From Chromatiaceae bacterium (GTDB lineage Bacteria > Pseudomonadota > Gammaproteobacteria > Chromatiales > Chromatiaceae): DNA of 64,000 nt. The translations under genes and the position numbers were made by a program. The stretch covers positions 620,001 through 684,000 of the forward strand of contig JACKMT010000001.1 in assembly GCA_024235255.1 (NCBI GenBank), read 5' to 3'. This document shows positions 33,364 to 41,092 of this stretch, in pieces; position 1 is the first letter of the stretch, and every line of letters begins with the position of its first letter. The notes below the pieces were generated by a model. The model made no database searches. It was not told the DNA's origin and saw only the letters and a program-made list of their open reading frames with translations.

Positions 33364-33854
33364 CTCCCCACTACCTCCTCGATTTGACACTGCCAGCTCT
33401 TCTCATCCATCCAGGAATCTACTTCAGACTTATTGAGCCAAATTGAGAAGTTGGATCTTAAAGTAAAGTTATTATGCGCTCGACACCATTCAAGCAGACT
33501 CAATCGAAGGAATATTCATGCAGCGATCGCGCCAGCTTACAAATCCTCTTATAAATTATATTGTTAGAAAAAATACATGAGTTAATGACAGCGGAAGTGT
33601 AAAAAATTCTAACGCTTGCCCGCGATGATCAAGTTCAATTACGGGATTTAAATTCAAGCCCGAAAGCTATTGATTTAAGCGAGCCATTAACCTCGCATAT
33701 GGTCTCATGCCAGCTGCCGGACTTTTGGTGGGTATGAGAGAGGTGGACAGTGCCCGAGTCCGGCGTGTTTACCTGGGCCACAACGGCCTTGTCGGTCCAG
33801 CATATCAGGGTTCCTTGTTCACAGCCTTGACCGCCGCCAAACGAGCGCATTCGA
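33364..33854. other. Intergenic stretch, one doubtful small reading frame
   Basis: About 490 bases between the acyltransferase start and the enoyl-CoA hydratase stop, AT-rich near 33440-33640, unlike the GC-rich genes around it. A minus-strand frame of up to 83 codons (33635-33886; alternative ATG 33850) reads plausibly (TLICWTDKAVVAQVNTPDSG) but matches no family I know and has no clear SD. I treat it as unproven. No convincing promoter or LuxR-type box was found. Confidence 0.35.
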
Positions 33855-34646
33855 CTAATTGAATTCAGGCGGCCGCTTCTCGACAAAGGCGTCCAGTCCC
33901 TCCTTGAAATCGGCTGCCAGTGCGCAGCGGACGAAACTGGCCTGCTCCAGCTGCAGCTGCTGTTCCAACGAATGCTGCAGCGAAGCGTTCAGCAGCGCTT
34001 TGACGCCGGCCAGCGCCTGCGCCGATCCCCGGGTGATACGCTGCGCCATGCTCGCCGTCTCGGCCTCCAGCCGATCGTTGGCAACCACTTTGTTGACCAG
34101 ACCCCAGTCCAGCGCGGCAGCCGCATCCAGCGGCTGGTTGAGCAGCGAGAGCTCCGCTGCCCGTTTCAATCCGATCACTCTGGGCAGGAAGAAGGTGTTG
34201 GCACCGTCCGGCGTGGTGGCAATCTGCGCATAGGCCTGTGTGAAGCGGGCATTGTCGGCTGCGATGGCAAGATCACAGGCAGCAACCAGGCTCATACCGA
34301 ACCCGGCAACATTGCCGCGAATCGAAGCGATCACCGGCTGCGGCAGTCGGCGCAGTGTGGCGGCGGCATCGTTGACCATCTTGATGACACGGTTGATCTC
34401 GGCTTCCCGTTCTGACGCTGGCAGCGCCAGACACTGCTGAAAGTAGCGAATATCGCCGCCCGCCATGAAGTGGTCGCCGGCGCCTCTGATAACCAGGCAG
34501 CGGAGCGAACTGTTCCGTTCCAGTTCAGCAAAGATCCGGTTGAGCCCCTCAGCCATCTCCCGGTTGAGCGCATTCAGCGCTTTGGGGCGATTCAGCGTAA
34601 CGGTTGCGACTGAATCGGCGATCTGCAGCCTAATCACATCGGTCAT
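33855..34646 (-). CDS. Enoyl-CoA hydratase/isomerase
   Basis: 263 residues from ATG 34646 (MTDVIRLQIADSVATVTLNR); the much longer upstream frame is rejected because it overlaps the acyl-CoA dehydrogenase gene. Crotonase fold: the oxyanion-hole motifs GAGDHFMAGGDIRYF and RGNVAGFGMSLVAACDLAIA are present. At the usual second catalytic position, ATTPDGANTFFLPRVIG has Asp/Gly rather than Glu, so it may be an isomerase-type member. Last gene of the beta-oxidation operon, 11 nt after the dehydrogenase gene. Confidence 0.9.
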   Translation of the reverse strand: MTDVIRLQIADSVATVTLNRPKALNALNREMAEGLNRIFAELERNSSLRCLVIRGAGDHFMAGGDIRYFQQCLALPASEREAEINRVIKMVNDAAATLRRLPQPVIASIRGNVAGFGMSLVAACDLAIAADNARFTQAYAQIATTPDGANTFFLPRVIGLKRAAELSLLNQPLDAAAALDWGLVNKVVANDRLEAETASMAQRITRGSAQALAGVKALLNASLQHSLEQQLQLEQASFVRCALAADFKEGLDAFVEKRPPEFN

Positions 34647-34657
34647 CGATAGGTACT

Positions 34658-36442
34658 CTAAAAAGCTTCGTCGTTGAACTGCATCATGGTGCTCGAACCG
34701 GACATGATCGATGCGAACAGCGCGCCGGTCTGCGGCAGAATCCGCTCGAAGTAAAAGCGTGCGGTGTCCACCTTGGCCCGGTAGAAAACCGCTTCGTCGC
34801 CATCCTGGTTGCGGATGCCGAGATCCGCCATGCGCAGCCACAGATAGCCGAGCGCAACCAGCGCGAACAGCCGCAGATATTCGGTCGCAGCAGCGCCCAT
34901 CTCCTCAGGATTCTCCATCCCTTTCTGCGCCAGCCAGGCGGTTGCCTGCTGCAGCCGCCCGAACGCCTTGGCCAACGGCAGCACAAACACAAGCAGGCCG
35001 GCGTCGTTCTCCTTCTCCTCCAGATAGGCCTTGACCGGGTGGAAGAAGTGGCGCAGATAGCGACCCGTATGCACCGGCAGTTTGCGCCCGATCAGATCCA
35101 GCGCCTGAATACCGTTGGTGCCTTCGTAGATCTGCGCGATACGCGCATCGCGTACGTACTGCTCCATCCCGTTTTCGCGGATATAGCCGTGCCCGCCGAA
35201 CACCTGCATACCCAGATTGGCCAGTTCGAAGCCGCAGTCGGTGATGAACGCCTTGACGATCGGTGTCATCAACGCAACGCAATCGGCGGCATCCCGCCGG
35301 CTGCGCGGATCGGGGTGGCGCAGTGAGCGGTCGAGTTCGCGCGCCACCCAGCCGACCAGCGCCCGGTTGCCTTCGCCGTAGGCGCGCATGGTCAATAGCA
35401 TGCGGCGCACATCCGGATGCACCAGAATCGGATCGGCCGGCTTGTCAGGGTGCTTTGTGCCGCTCAGCGACCGTCCCTGCAGGCGCTCCCGAGCGTACGC
35501 CACTGCGCTCTGGTACGCCACCTCGCCGATGCCAAGCCCCTGGATGCCCACCGCCAGCCGCTCGTTGTTCATCATCACGAACATCGCCTCCATGCCCTGG
35601 TTGAGTTCGCCGAGCAGATACCCCTGCGCCGCATCGAAGTTGATCACGCAGGTGGACGAGGCGTGGATCCCCATCTTCTGCTCGATCGAGCCGCAGCTGA
35701 CGCCGTTCGGCGCTGCCAGCTTGCCGTCATCCCGCACGCTGATCTTGGGCACCAGAAACAGGCTGATTCCTTTTATTCCCTTCGGTGCGCCGGGGGTTCG
35801 CGCCAACACCAGATGGATGATATTTTCGGTCAGGTCGTGCTCGCCGGCGGTGATGAACATCTTGCTGCCGCTCAGCAGATAGCTGCCATCCTGCTGTGGC
35901 TCGGCTTTGGTGCGCAGCAGACCGAGGTCGGTGCCGCATTGGGGTTCGGTCAGGCACATCGCCCCGCTCCACTCGCCCGCCACCATCTTTGGCAGGAAGC
36001 GCCGTTTCAACTCTTCGCTGGCATAGCCGTTGATGGCGCTGCAGGCACCGCCGGTCAGGCCCGGATAGAGACCGAACGAGAAGTTGGCCGACGAGATGAT
36101 CTCCTCCAGCATGATATTGATATATTTCGGCAGCCCTTGGCCGCCGTACTCCGGGTGCCCCTGCAACGTGGTCCAGCCGGCCTCGGTAAACGCTGCGTAT
36201 GCCGCCTTGAAACCCTCAGGCGTGAATACCCTGCCCTGCTCGAAACGGCACCCCTCCTCGTCGCCGCTCCGGTTCAGCGGAAACAGCTGCTCTTCGCAGA
36301 ACTTGCCTGCCTCGGCGAGGATGCTCTCCACCAGTTCCGGCGTCACCTCCTCGTAGCCGGGCAACGCCTGGATCACTGCCGGATTCAGCAACTCACTGTA
36401 AACGAAAAGCAGATCGCGCAGCGGGGTCGTGTAGCTGGTCAT
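34658..36442 (-). CDS. Acyl-CoA dehydrogenase with C-terminal extension (DmdC-like group)
   Basis: 594 residues, longer than the common 380-residue type because of a C-terminal four-helix extension (about 470-594), as in DmdC and in Bacillus FadE. FAD/substrate motifs are MCLTEPQCGTDLGLLRTKA and FITAGEHDLTENI; the catalytic Glu sits in AQIYEGTNGIQALDLIGRK. It introduces the 2,3-double bond into acyl-CoA and hands electrons to electron-transfer flavoprotein. Between the hydratase and FadN-type genes in the same operon. The chain-length preference is unknown. Confidence 0.93.
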   Translation of the reverse strand: MTSYTTPLRDLLFVYSELLNPAVIQALPGYEEVTPELVESILAEAGKFCEEQLFPLNRSGDEEGCRFEQGRVFTPEGFKAAYAAFTEAGWTTLQGHPEYGGQGLPKYINIMLEEIISSANFSFGLYPGLTGGACSAINGYASEELKRRFLPKMVAGEWSGAMCLTEPQCGTDLGLLRTKAEPQQDGSYLLSGSKMFITAGEHDLTENIIHLVLARTPGAPKGIKGISLFLVPKISVRDDGKLAAPNGVSCGSIEQKMGIHASSTCVINFDAAQGYLLGELNQGMEAMFVMMNNERLAVGIQGLGIGEVAYQSAVAYARERLQGRSLSGTKHPDKPADPILVHPDVRRMLLTMRAYGEGNRALVGWVARELDRSLRHPDPRSRRDAADCVALMTPIVKAFITDCGFELANLGMQVFGGHGYIRENGMEQYVRDARIAQIYEGTNGIQALDLIGRKLPVHTGRYLRHFFHPVKAYLEEKENDAGLLVFVLPLAKAFGRLQQATAWLAQKGMENPEEMGAAATEYLRLFALVALGYLWLRMADLGIRNQDGDEAVFYRAKVDTARFYFERILPQTGALFASIMSGSSTMMQFNDEAF

Positions 36443-36446
36443 CGCC

Positions 36447-38771
36447 TCAGTTCCTCAGCGGCTTGCCGGTTTCGAGCATATGTTCCAGCCGGTCCAGGGT
36501 TTGCGTCGTTTTTACCAACGGCAAGAATGCATCGCGTTCCAGCGCCAACATCTCCTCTTCCGAGAGTGCCTCGGTGATATCGGTATCGCCACCGCTTAAT
36601 ACCCCGGCCAGCGCCAACGCCACCACCTCATCGTGCGCGGTCGCCTTGCCGGCAAGACGGAAGCTCTTGATCGCCATATCCATCGCCACCCTGGCTGTGG
36701 CGCCGGGCAGCCGCATCGCTTCAAATTCGGGCGGTCGGTAGTGCTCGGCCAACGCGAGTGCACGCGCCTTGGCGTCCGTCAACAGCCGGTCGCGGTTCAT
36801 CGTGATGCCGTCCTCCGGCCGCAAAAACAGATACTCTCTGGCCTCGGCGGCCGACCTGGAGACGGTCGCGGTGCTGATGGTCTCAAAGCATTTGATGATC
36901 GGCGGCATCGGACCGCCGGGACGCCGCCGGTTGACCATCCAACGTTGCAGCAGCTCCTTGCAGCCGCCCCAAGCGGGAATTACACCGACAGCCGCCTCGA
37001 CCAGCCCCATATAAGTCTCGCTATGCGCCTGGATCGCATCGCAATGGAGCAGACATTCGCAGGAGCCGCCCAGTGCCATGCCGGCCGGCGCGCCCACCAC
37101 CGGAAACGGTGCGTATTTCAACGCGCGGTAGGTCTGCTGACCCTCCTCCACCTTCTCCCCGATCAGATCCCAGGCGGCAATATTGGCCATGAACAGCAGC
37201 AGACCGAGATTAGCCCCCACCGAGAAGTTGCTCCCCTCGTTGTAGATCACCAGCGCCTTATGCTGTCGCGGTACGATCTCGATCGCCTGGCGGATCATCG
37301 CCAGCACCTCCGGATCGAGCGCGTTCATCTTGGTGTGAAACTCCAGACAAAGCACGCCGTCGCCGATATCCCACAGGCTGGCTGAGCCATTGTAGGCCAC
37401 GGCTTCGCCGCTGCGCTTGATATCGGCAAGCAACAGCACACCCTCCGGCCGCACCTGATCGCGGTAATGCCCGTCGCTTGCCAGATACTGCAGCCGGCCG
37501 GCCGTCACACGGTAGAAAGTTCCACCCCCGACCCGTTCCAATAACTCCGGAACCGCAACGGATGCGGCGCGCAGCTGACCGGTCAGCCAGTCGCTGCCCA
37601 CTTGGCCGATCAGTTCGAACGGTCCGAACTGCCAGCCGTAGCCGAGCCGCATCGCCTCGTCCACCGCCGGGATATCGTCGGCGATCTCCGGCACCAGGCT
37701 GGCTGTATAACCCAACACCTGCGTCAGCACGCGCCTGGCGTATTCGCCGCCCTTGTCGGGGTGCCTCAGCAGCGCCTGCAAGCCGCCGCTGCGCGCCGCG
37801 GACAGGCTCTCCAGCCGAGCCTCTTCGGATCTCCGGTACTCACCGCTGACGAGATCGATCGACTCCTTGACCTTACCGCCCCCGGCGCGGTTGAGCCGGT
37901 AGAACCCCCCCTTGCCCTTGCGCCCGATATAACCGTCGGCGATCATCTTTCCGATCAACGCCGGGATTGCCGCCCGGTCGCGCAGCGGATCGCTCTCCGG
38001 CAGCCTCATCAGCATGCTCTCCATCAGATGCGGCAACAGATCCAAGCCGACCAGGTCGGACAGTCCGAACACGCCGGTCTTGGGTATCCCCATCGGCTTG
38101 CCCACGACTGCGTCCGCCTCCTCCACGGTCAGCCCCAGCGCCATCGCTTCGGCAACCGCCACCTGAATCCAGTAGATGCCGATGCGGTTGGCGATGAAGC
38201 CCGGTGTGTCCTTGCACTTGACCACCCCTTTACCCAGCGAACGGTCGGCGAAATCGCGCACCGCGGCTTGGGCTTCAGCGCGGGTGTGCTCGCCGCCGAC
38301 CAGTTCCAGCAGCCGCATATAGCGCGGCGGGTTGAAGAAGTGGGTGATCAGAAAATCTTCCGCGAAATGCTCCGGCAGCCCGGCGACCAGATCGCGCAGC
38401 GGTATGCTGGAGGTATTCGAGGAGACGATGCTGCCGGGCTTGCGCACCCGGTCGATATGCCGGTAGAGCGACTGCTTGATCTCCAGGCGCTCGATGACCG
38501 CTTCTATGATCCAGTCGCAATCGGCCACCAGCTGCAGATCATCTTCGATATTGCCGGTGGTGATAAGACCTGCGTTGCGTGGGTGCATCAATGGCGCCGG
38601 CTGCTGTTTGAGCAGTTTCACCACCGCAGCCGCGGCGATAGCACTGCGGTTTTCGGCACCCTCGGCGACGATATCGAGCAGCACCACCGGTATGCCTGCA
38701 TTGGCGATATGGGCGGCGATGCCGGCACCCATCACGCCGGCGCCGATCACCGCGACGCTGCTAATCGCCAT
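36447..38771 (-). CDS. 3-hydroxyacyl-CoA dehydrogenase/enoyl-CoA hydratase (FadN type)
   Basis: 774 residues from ATG 38771. Domain order is reversed relative to E. coli FadB: the NAD-binding dehydrogenase (1-185, GAGVMGAG at 10-17) comes first, then its C-terminal domains (about 188-400, KDTPGFIANRIGIY), then a crotonase domain (about 480-670, GMALGGSCECLLHCDAI) and a helical tail. This is the FadN order seen in Bacillus fadNAE operons. It oxidises (S)-3-hydroxyacyl-CoA and hydrates enoyl-CoA. Its start overlaps the thiolase stop by one base (TGATG), so it is translationally coupled. Confidence 0.92.
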   Translation of the reverse strand: MAISSVAVIGAGVMGAGIAAHIANAGIPVVLLDIVAEGAENRSAIAAAAVVKLLKQQPAPLMHPRNAGLITTGNIEDDLQLVADCDWIIEAVIERLEIKQSLYRHIDRVRKPGSIVSSNTSSIPLRDLVAGLPEHFAEDFLITHFFNPPRYMRLLELVGGEHTRAEAQAAVRDFADRSLGKGVVKCKDTPGFIANRIGIYWIQVAVAEAMALGLTVEEADAVVGKPMGIPKTGVFGLSDLVGLDLLPHLMESMLMRLPESDPLRDRAAIPALIGKMIADGYIGRKGKGGFYRLNRAGGGKVKESIDLVSGEYRRSEEARLESLSAARSGGLQALLRHPDKGGEYARRVLTQVLGYTASLVPEIADDIPAVDEAMRLGYGWQFGPFELIGQVGSDWLTGQLRAASVAVPELLERVGGGTFYRVTAGRLQYLASDGHYRDQVRPEGVLLLADIKRSGEAVAYNGSASLWDIGDGVLCLEFHTKMNALDPEVLAMIRQAIEIVPRQHKALVIYNEGSNFSVGANLGLLLFMANIAAWDLIGEKVEEGQQTYRALKYAPFPVVGAPAGMALGGSCECLLHCDAIQAHSETYMGLVEAAVGVIPAWGGCKELLQRWMVNRRRPGGPMPPIIKCFETISTATVSRSAAEAREYLFLRPEDGITMNRDRLLTDAKARALALAEHYRPPEFEAMRLPGATARVAMDMAIKSFRLAGKATAHDEVVALALAGVLSGGDTDITEALSEEEMLALERDAFLPLVKTTQTLDRLEHMLETGKPLRN

Positions 38772-39895
38772 CAGACCGCCTCCAGCACCGTGGCGATGCC
38801 CTGGCCGCCACCGATGCACTGGGTGGCAAGCGCAAACTGCTTGCCCTCGCGTCTGAGCAGCGCGGCTGCCTTGCCCGTGATGCGCGCACCGCTGGCACCC
38901 AGCGGGTGTCCGAACGCGATGGCGCCGCCGTCTATGTTGACCCTGTCGATAGCAAGTTCCAGCTCGCGCATGCAGGCGATCGACTGCGCGGCGAACGCCT
39001 CGTTGAGCTCGATGATGTCGATATCCCGCATCTGCAACCCAGCGCGCTGCAGCGCCTTGCGGCTGGAGATCACCGGACCTATGCCCATGATCTCCGGCGC
39101 GCAGCCGGAGATGGCGATGCTGCGGATTCTGGCCAGCATCTCCAGTCCGCTGCTTTGCGCGAACGCCTCGCTGCAGACCAGTACCGCCGCAGCGCCGTCG
39201 GTTAACGGCGACGCGGTGCCCGCGGTGACGCTGCCGTGTTCATCGAAGGCCGGCTGCAACTGCGCCAACGCCGCCAATGTGGTCTCCGGACGGATACAGC
39301 CGTCGCTGCCGACGCCCGCCACTTCGGTTATCTCGTCGGCAAGCTTTCCTGCAGCTTGTGCACCGGTCGCACGCTGCTGACTGGTCAATGCAAACTGTTC
39401 CTGCTCGCTTCTTGGAATCTGATACTGCCTTGCCAGATTCTCGGCGGTCTCGCCCATGCTCATGTACGCGCTCGGCAGTTGCCTGGCCAGCCGGGGGTTG
39501 GGCATCGGGTTGAAGCCGGTCATCGGAATGCGTGTCATCGACTCTACGCCGGCGCAGATGAACGCCTCGCCGGCGCCCAGCAGAATGGCGCCTGCGGCCT
39601 GATGTATGGCCTGCATTGAGGAGCCGCAGAAGCGGTTGACGGTGACGCCGCCGACGCTCTGCGGCAGTCCCGCCAGCAGCGCCACCAGCCGCGCCATGTT
39701 AAAGCCCTGTTCGCCTTCGGGAAACGCACATCCCAGTACCAGATCCTCTACTGCCTCACCCGCGATACCAGTCTGCTTCAGCAATGCCTGCACCGCGGCA
39801 ACCGCAAGATCATCAGGCCGAACCTTGGCCAGACCGCCCTTTTTTGCCAACGTGAATGGGGTTCTCTTGTATCCTGCTATTACTATATTTTTCAT
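38771..39895 (-). CDS. Acetyl-CoA C-acyltransferase (thiolase)
   Basis: 374 residues, slightly short for a thiolase (usual 390-400). Catalytic Cys in VNRFCGSSMQAIHQAAG, NEAFAAQS, GHPLGASG and the second Cys in CIGGGQG are all present. It cleaves 3-oxoacyl-CoA with CoA to give acetyl-CoA and a shortened acyl-CoA. The partner of the FadN-type protein, as FadA is in Bacillus. 89 nt downstream of the MerR regulator, same strand, with no terminator between. Confidence 0.94.
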   Translation of the reverse strand: MKNIVIAGYKRTPFTLAKKGGLAKVRPDDLAVAAVQALLKQTGIAGEAVEDLVLGCAFPEGEQGFNMARLVALLAGLPQSVGGVTVNRFCGSSMQAIHQAAGAILLGAGEAFICAGVESMTRIPMTGFNPMPNPRLARQLPSAYMSMGETAENLARQYQIPRSEQEQFALTSQQRATGAQAAGKLADEITEVAGVGSDGCIRPETTLAALAQLQPAFDEHGSVTAGTASPLTDGAAAVLVCSEAFAQSSGLEMLARIRSIAISGCAPEIMGIGPVISSRKALQRAGLQMRDIDIIELNEAFAAQSIACMRELELAIDRVNIDGGAIAFGHPLGASGARITGKAAALLRREGKQFALATQCIGGGQGIATVLEAV

Positions 39896-39984
39896 ATAGT
39901 TAAATTCCTTTTTAAAAAATTATTTCAATTGATGCTGCTGGTACTCGAATAGTGACGGTCAGTAATGAACCGGCACCGCGGAGA

Positions 39985-40362
39985 TCAACCGACCGATGCT
40001 GATTCAGCGGTCGCCTGGCGCTCAATTTCGTACAGCTCATCAAGGGTGGTAGTCAGGTCGATCTTCTGCTGCTCCAGCACCGCGATACGCGCTCTTACTT
40101 TGGCAATCAACAGTTGCCGTTGTTCCAGCTGCTGCGGGTCCGAACGGTAGAGATCCAGATATTCGGCTATGTCACTGAGCGAAAAACCGAGCCGCTTGGC
40201 GCGCACGATCAGTTTCAATCGTGCCCGGTCACGATAGTTATAGACACGATTGCTGCCGACCCTCCCCGGACTGAGCAACCCTTTGCTTTCGTAAAAACGG
40301 ATAGCCCTGGGGGTAAGCCCAAGCTCGTCCCCCAGTTCGGTGATCGTCATCAGCTTTTCCAT
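39985..40362 (-). CDS. MerR-family regulator of the beta-oxidation operon (LiuR-like)
   Basis: 125 residues from ATG 40362 (AAGGAG five bases upstream); ATG 40365 is also in frame but too close to the SD. It has a MerR winged helix (LTPRAIRFYESKGLLSPGRV, then RVYNYRDRARLKLIVRAKRL), a GFSLSDIAEYLDLY linker and a dimerisation coiled coil (about 75-112). LiuR proteins of this type repress leucine/isovalerate and fatty-acid degradation genes and respond to CoA thioesters. First gene of an operon with thiolase, FadN, acyl-CoA dehydrogenase and hydratase; an operator-like box covers its own promoter. The LiuR assignment rests on motif and context. Confidence 0.85.
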   Translation of the reverse strand: MEKLMTITELGDELGLTPRAIRFYESKGLLSPGRVGSNRVYNYRDRARLKLIVRAKRLGFSLSDIAEYLDLYRSDPQQLEQRQLLIAKVRARIAVLEQQKIDLTTTLDELYEIERQATAESASVG

Positions 40363-40380
40363 CATCGCTCCTTGGACGAA

Positions 40381-40409
40381 AATATAAGCCTACTTTACGC
40401 ATACGTCAA
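40381..40409 (-). promoter_or_regulatory. Promoter with overlapping MerR-type operator
   Basis: Minus-strand -35 TTGACG (40404-40409), 17-nt spacer, -10 TATATT (40381-40386). The box TTTACGCATACGTCAA (40394-40409, plus strand) is an imperfect inverted repeat that covers the -35 element and half the spacer, where a repressor would block RNA polymerase. A related, weaker sequence (TTGCTTATGCGTTAA) follows at about 40414-40428. It should drive the regulator-thiolase-FadN-dehydrogenase-hydratase operon. Confidence 0.7.
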
Positions 40410-40588
40410 TTGTTTTGCTTATGCGTTAATAAAATCATATCGATATTAAGATAACTATTATAAGTTATTGTTTTAATTATGATTACTTAATAGATCTCAC
40501 ATGTATGCATTGCGCTATCCGGATAGGTCCTACTATTATTGCCGATAAAAATGCACAACACGCTTATCTGATTGCCAACAGGCGGATT

Positions 40589-41041
40589 ATGCCAAATATT
40601 CAGCTGGATCCGAGATTAAAACAAGACAGCCACCATTTAGGTTGGTTGGGTGCCACGGAATTGCTGCTGATGCGCAATTCGCTGTTCCCCTGGTTTGTGC
40701 TGGTGCCGAACACGAACGAAATCGAATTCTACAAATTGGATTCAGCACTCCAGCTGCAGATCCTGGGACAGCTCAATCTGGTGTCTGAATTTGTCGAACA
40801 TCGTTATCAAATCGATAAGATGAACATCGGTTTAATTGGGAATATTGTATCGCAACTGCACATTCACGTTATCGGCCGGAGCCGAAAAGATCTCTGCTGG
40901 CCGGGCGTTGTTTGGGGCGTAAAAGCTTTTGCGCCATATGAACCTGGGCAGGTTGAAGAGATAGTGGAAAAGCTAGTTACTTTCTCGCAGGGTGTATTAC
41001 GCATTAATCCGGAAAGCGGCCATTGTACTGGATCCGGATAG
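40589..41041 (+). CDS. HIT-family protein (Ap4A-hydrolase-like)
   Basis: 150 residues from ATG 40589, where the family N-terminus begins (MPNIQLDPRLKQDSHHLGWL); the frame is open further upstream. HIT fold: FPWFVLVPNTNEIEFYKL, then the histidine triad region SQLHIHVIGRSRKD, where two triad histidines are clear and the third position is unclear. Small HIT proteins cleave or transfer nucleotidyl groups from dinucleoside polyphosphates or similar. Divergent from the MerR operon and convergent with the GGDEF/EAL gene. Confidence 0.85.
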   Translation: MPNIQLDPRLKQDSHHLGWLGATELLLMRNSLFPWFVLVPNTNEIEFYKLDSALQLQILGQLNLVSEFVEHRYQIDKMNIGLIGNIVSQLHIHVIGRSRKDLCWPGVVWGVKAFAPYEPGQVEEIVEKLVTFSQGVLRINPESGHCTGSG

Positions 41042-41042
41042 A

Positions 41043-41087
41043 AGAGCACGGCTTAGGAAAGTGAGTGCGACATCGATCCCGTGCTCT
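41043..41087. terminator. Inverted repeat between convergent genes
   Basis: The 9-bp arms AGAGCACGG and CCGTGCTCT flank 27 bases between the HIT gene and the GGDEF/EAL gene. There is no T tract on either strand, so termination here is possible but not secure. Confidence 0.35.
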
Positions 41088-41092
41088 CTAAG

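Noticed and set aside
33364..33500. Sigma-54 promoter for the acyltransferase, as in PEP-CTERM loci
   Set aside because: CTGGCAG occurs upstream, but no GC element (TTGCW) follows at the required distance.
33635..33886. Small minus-strand protein of up to 83 residues
   Set aside because: Possible but unproven: no SD, no recognisable family, and it overlaps the hydratase stop. Mentioned only in the intergenic entry.
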